A stretch of DNA of 7,117 nt from Patescibacteria group bacterium (GTDB lineage Bacteria; Patescibacteriota; Dojkabacteria; SC72), in contig DOZG01000048.1 of assembly GCA_003518125.1 (NCBI GenBank), positions 1 through 7,117 of the forward strand, written 5' to 3'. Positions within the stretch are counted from its first letter, which is position 1, and the number at the start of each line of letters is the position of its first letter. The notes beneath the pieces are model-generated. The model made no database searches. It was given only the letters and a program-made list of their open reading frames with translations, and was not told the DNA's origin. This document shows, in pieces, positions 5,877 through 7,117 of the stretch. The translations under genes were made by a program, and so were the position numbers.

Positions 5877-7117
5877 AAACACTTAGTAAATGTACAATTA
5901 AATATGTTTCAGTTCCTCCATCTATATCTACTGTAGTAGTTCCACTTGTCTGCCTTCCATACAATTCAATATATTGAGTACTTGCAACATATTCTACCGA
6001 AACACATTGAGAAGTTACCCTTGCTGTATTACTATTTCCAAGTGCTGCTTGAGTTTGCGTTTCAGATCCGTTTATAAATATCTTAGCTTCAAGTCTACTA
6101 TCTGCTGTAATTCCCTTCCAATGAACTGTACCTATAATAAGATAATATCCACTAACAGGAGCTGTAAACCTATTATTAGTAGTAGAATCAAAATCAGATC
6201 CAATATCATAAATCTCTGTATCTAAAGTTACCTTTGTATCTGTTGCATCAGTTAAATTAGAAATATCTGAAGCTAATCTCACTTTGCACTTACTTTGAAC
6301 ATTCAAAACTTTCTCTGTAGTGTTTCCTCCATCTGTAATATTTACTTCATCTTCAGTAGCAGTAATAGTCTTGATATTAGATCCATTCCCTGCTAAAACT
6401 CCAGTTAAATTTGTAGTAGTTGCAGTTGTTATATTGTTTGGACCAGTTGGTCCTGTAGGACCAGTAATAGAATCACCACTTGGTCCAGTCGCACCAGTTG
6501 GACCAGCCACAGTTGAATCAGCTCCAGTAGGACCAGTCGGACCAGTAATAGATTCACCAGTTGGACCAGTAATAGATTCACCACTTGGTCCAGTCGGACC
6601 AGTAATTCCTTGATTTCCTTGAATTCCCTGATCTCCTTTAGCACCCTCATCACCTTTTTGAGCAAAAGTTACAACAACTTCTTCTCCGTTACTAAATGGA
6701 GGATCTCCTCCTGTAGCAAGAGCATATGTAACCTCAAGCCAATAATATGTTCCTTGATCTCCAACTGTTCTTATAGTCCCAGCCCAGAATTTTGTTCCTG
6801 GATTTGCTTTACTAAATATTTTAATAAAACCGTAATTTCCTGAATTAGCAAAACTACTTAGAAAAGCAGCTACATTTACAGAATCTGCATTAGCTTCATT
6901 AATAACCATTTCGGTAACACTAGAAGCTGTTGCATGATTAAATCTTAAATTCCCAGTACCAGGATCATCCATAGTGTCTGCAGATATACTTGTACTAAAA
7001 TCCCAACTAGATGACCATCCTCCATATCCACCTTGATCTCCACTAGGACCAGTCGGACCAGCTACAGTAGAATCAGCACCAGTAGGACCAGTCGGACCAG
7101 CCACAGTTGAATCAGCA
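5875..7117 (-). CDS. Collagen-like fibre protein with C1q/TNF-like head, 5' end cut off by window edge
   Basis: The frame ends at TAA 5877-5875 and stays open to the right edge, so the true start lies outside. The GTG at 7104-7102 is an internal valine in a repeated [13 protein letters not shown] unit, not a start. Counting from that valine: Gly-X-Y repeats at 2-22; a globular insert at about 26-148 ([58 protein letters not shown]); a second collagen block at 150-222 with [19 protein letters not shown] and [10 protein letters not shown] units; a linker; then a jelly-roll-like domain at about 272-409 ([28 protein letters not shown]). About ten Gly-Pro-Thr triplets are visible. The product is probably a trimeric virion fibre whose head binds the host. 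The layout resembles BclA-type proteins (Gly-Pro-Thr stalk plus C1q/TNF-like head). The gene is followed by a putative terminator and a glycosyltransferase cassette. Confidence 0.88.
   Translation of the reverse strand, partial: ADSTVAGPTGPTGADSTVAGPTGPSGDQGGYGGWSSSWDFSTSISADTMDDPGTGNLRFNHATASSVTEMVINEANADSVNVAAFLSSFANSGNYGFIKIFSKANPGTKFWAGTIRTVGDQGTYYWLEVTYALATGGDPPFSNGEEVVVTFAQKGDEGAKGDQGIQGNQGITGPTGPSGESITGPTGESITGPTGPTGADSTVAGPTGATGPSGDSITGPTGPTGPNNITTATTTNLTGVLAGNGSNIKTITATEDEVNITDGGNTTEKVLNVQSKCKVRLASDISNLTDATDTKVTLDTEIYDIGSDFDSTTNNRFTAPVSGYYLIIGTVHWKGITADSRLEAKIFINGSETQTQAALGNSNTARVTSQCVSVEYVASTQYIELYGRQTSGTTTVDIDGGTETYLIVHLLSV
6458..6596. repeat. Short tandem repeats in the collagen-coding region
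   Basis: A 34-base unit at 6458-6491 recurs at 6563-6596 with one mismatch. Within this stretch a 21-base unit occurs at 6539-6559 and 6563-6583, a 24-base period encoding an eight-residue ESITGPTG unit. These repeats can support slippage or recombination that changes stalk length in frame. Confidence 0.85.
6500..6545. repeat. 46-base direct repeat, copy 1 (collagen block 2)
   Basis: This 46-base segment matches 7055-7100 at all but three positions. Its first 23 bases also match 7094-7116 exactly. It encodes the [15 protein letters not shown] stretch in the second collagen block, on the far side of the globular insert from the other copies. Confidence 0.9.
7055..7116. repeat. Direct repeat copies 2 and 3 (collagen block 1)
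   Basis: Positions 7055-7100 carry the second 46-base copy. The third, shorter copy (7094-7116) overlaps its end and is identical to 6500-6522 over 23 bases. The third copy reaches the window edge, so the array probably continues upstream. Recombination between block 1 and block 2 copies would delete the globular insert in frame. Confidence 0.85.

Noticed and set aside
5974..6225. 83-residue plus-strand frame
   Set aside because: Antisense to the C1q/TNF-like domain; Ser/Cys/Ile-rich low-quality translation.
6320..6613. 97-residue plus-strand frame with GPVGPV repeats resembling collagen
   Set aside because: The antisense of Gly-Pro-Thr codons reads as Gly-Pro-Val, so the collagen-like look is a mirror of the real gene; Gly-X-Y phasing and flanking domains exist only on the minus strand.
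6429..6665. 78-residue minus-strand frame rich in Leu/Val
   Set aside because: Alternate frame of the collagen repeats; its periodicity comes from the DNA repeat.
6610..6843. 77-residue plus-strand frame
   Set aside because: Antisense to the globular insert of the collagen-like gene, with no supporting signal.
7102..7104. GTG as the start codon of the collagen-like gene
   Set aside because: The frame continues open upstream to the window edge and encodes ADST before this valine, repeating the [10 protein letters not shown] unit seen inside the gene; the real start is outside the window.
6458..7116. CRISPR array
   Set aside because: The repeats are in frame within a Gly-X-Y coding region, vary in length and spacing, and have no unique spacers of constant size.

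Overview
This window looks like part of the tail-fibre / receptor-binding region of a tailed bacteriophage or prophage. All eight supported genes lie on the minus strand, so transcription runs from the right edge to the left. The sequence is AT-rich, intergenic gaps are short, two genes are fibre-like with modular binding domains, and small hypothetical genes of a phage kind follow. No integrase, terminase, portal, tRNA, rRNA, CRISPR or insertion sequence is visible. The host cannot be named. None of the seven visible start codons has a clear Shine-Dalgarno sequence; the leaders are A/T-rich, as in Bacteroidota and some other lineages. TAA, TAG and TGA all end plausible genes, so the standard bacterial code fits.

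Layout in transcription order. (1) 7117-5875: a collagen-like fibre protein whose start lies beyond the right edge. It has Gly-X-Y blocks rich in Gly-Pro-Thr, a globular insert between them and a C-terminal C1q/TNF-like domain. A weak hairpin with a T-rich tail overlaps its stop codon and may terminate transcription. (2) 5808-3504: a tightly packed three-gene cassette with overlapping start and stop codons: a GT-B type glycosyltransferase, a nitroreductase-family flavoprotein, and a family 2 (GT-A) glycosyltransferase with a helical TPR-like tail. (3) 3503-3397: a 107-bp gap with an 8-bp perfect inverted repeat and possible promoter elements. (4) 3396-1204: a 730-residue tailspike with a pectate-lyase-like right-handed beta-helix and a C-terminal domain resembling that of the collagen-like fibre. 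(5) 1181-885: a small charged conserved-type phage protein. (6) 864-517: a 115-residue protein built from short internal repeats, three of them containing RGD. (7) 494 to the left edge: an unlisted, truncated gene with propeller-like repeats.

The most interesting reading is that the two glycosyltransferases (and perhaps the nitroreductase) decorate the neighbouring fibres. A Gly-Pro-Thr-rich collagen stalk capped by a C1q/TNF-like head resembles the Bacillus exosporium protein BclA, whose Gly-Pro-Thr threonines are O-glycosylated. Modification of the host surface is the main alternative. No stretch longer than 300 bases lacks a gene; the longest gap is the 107-bp one.
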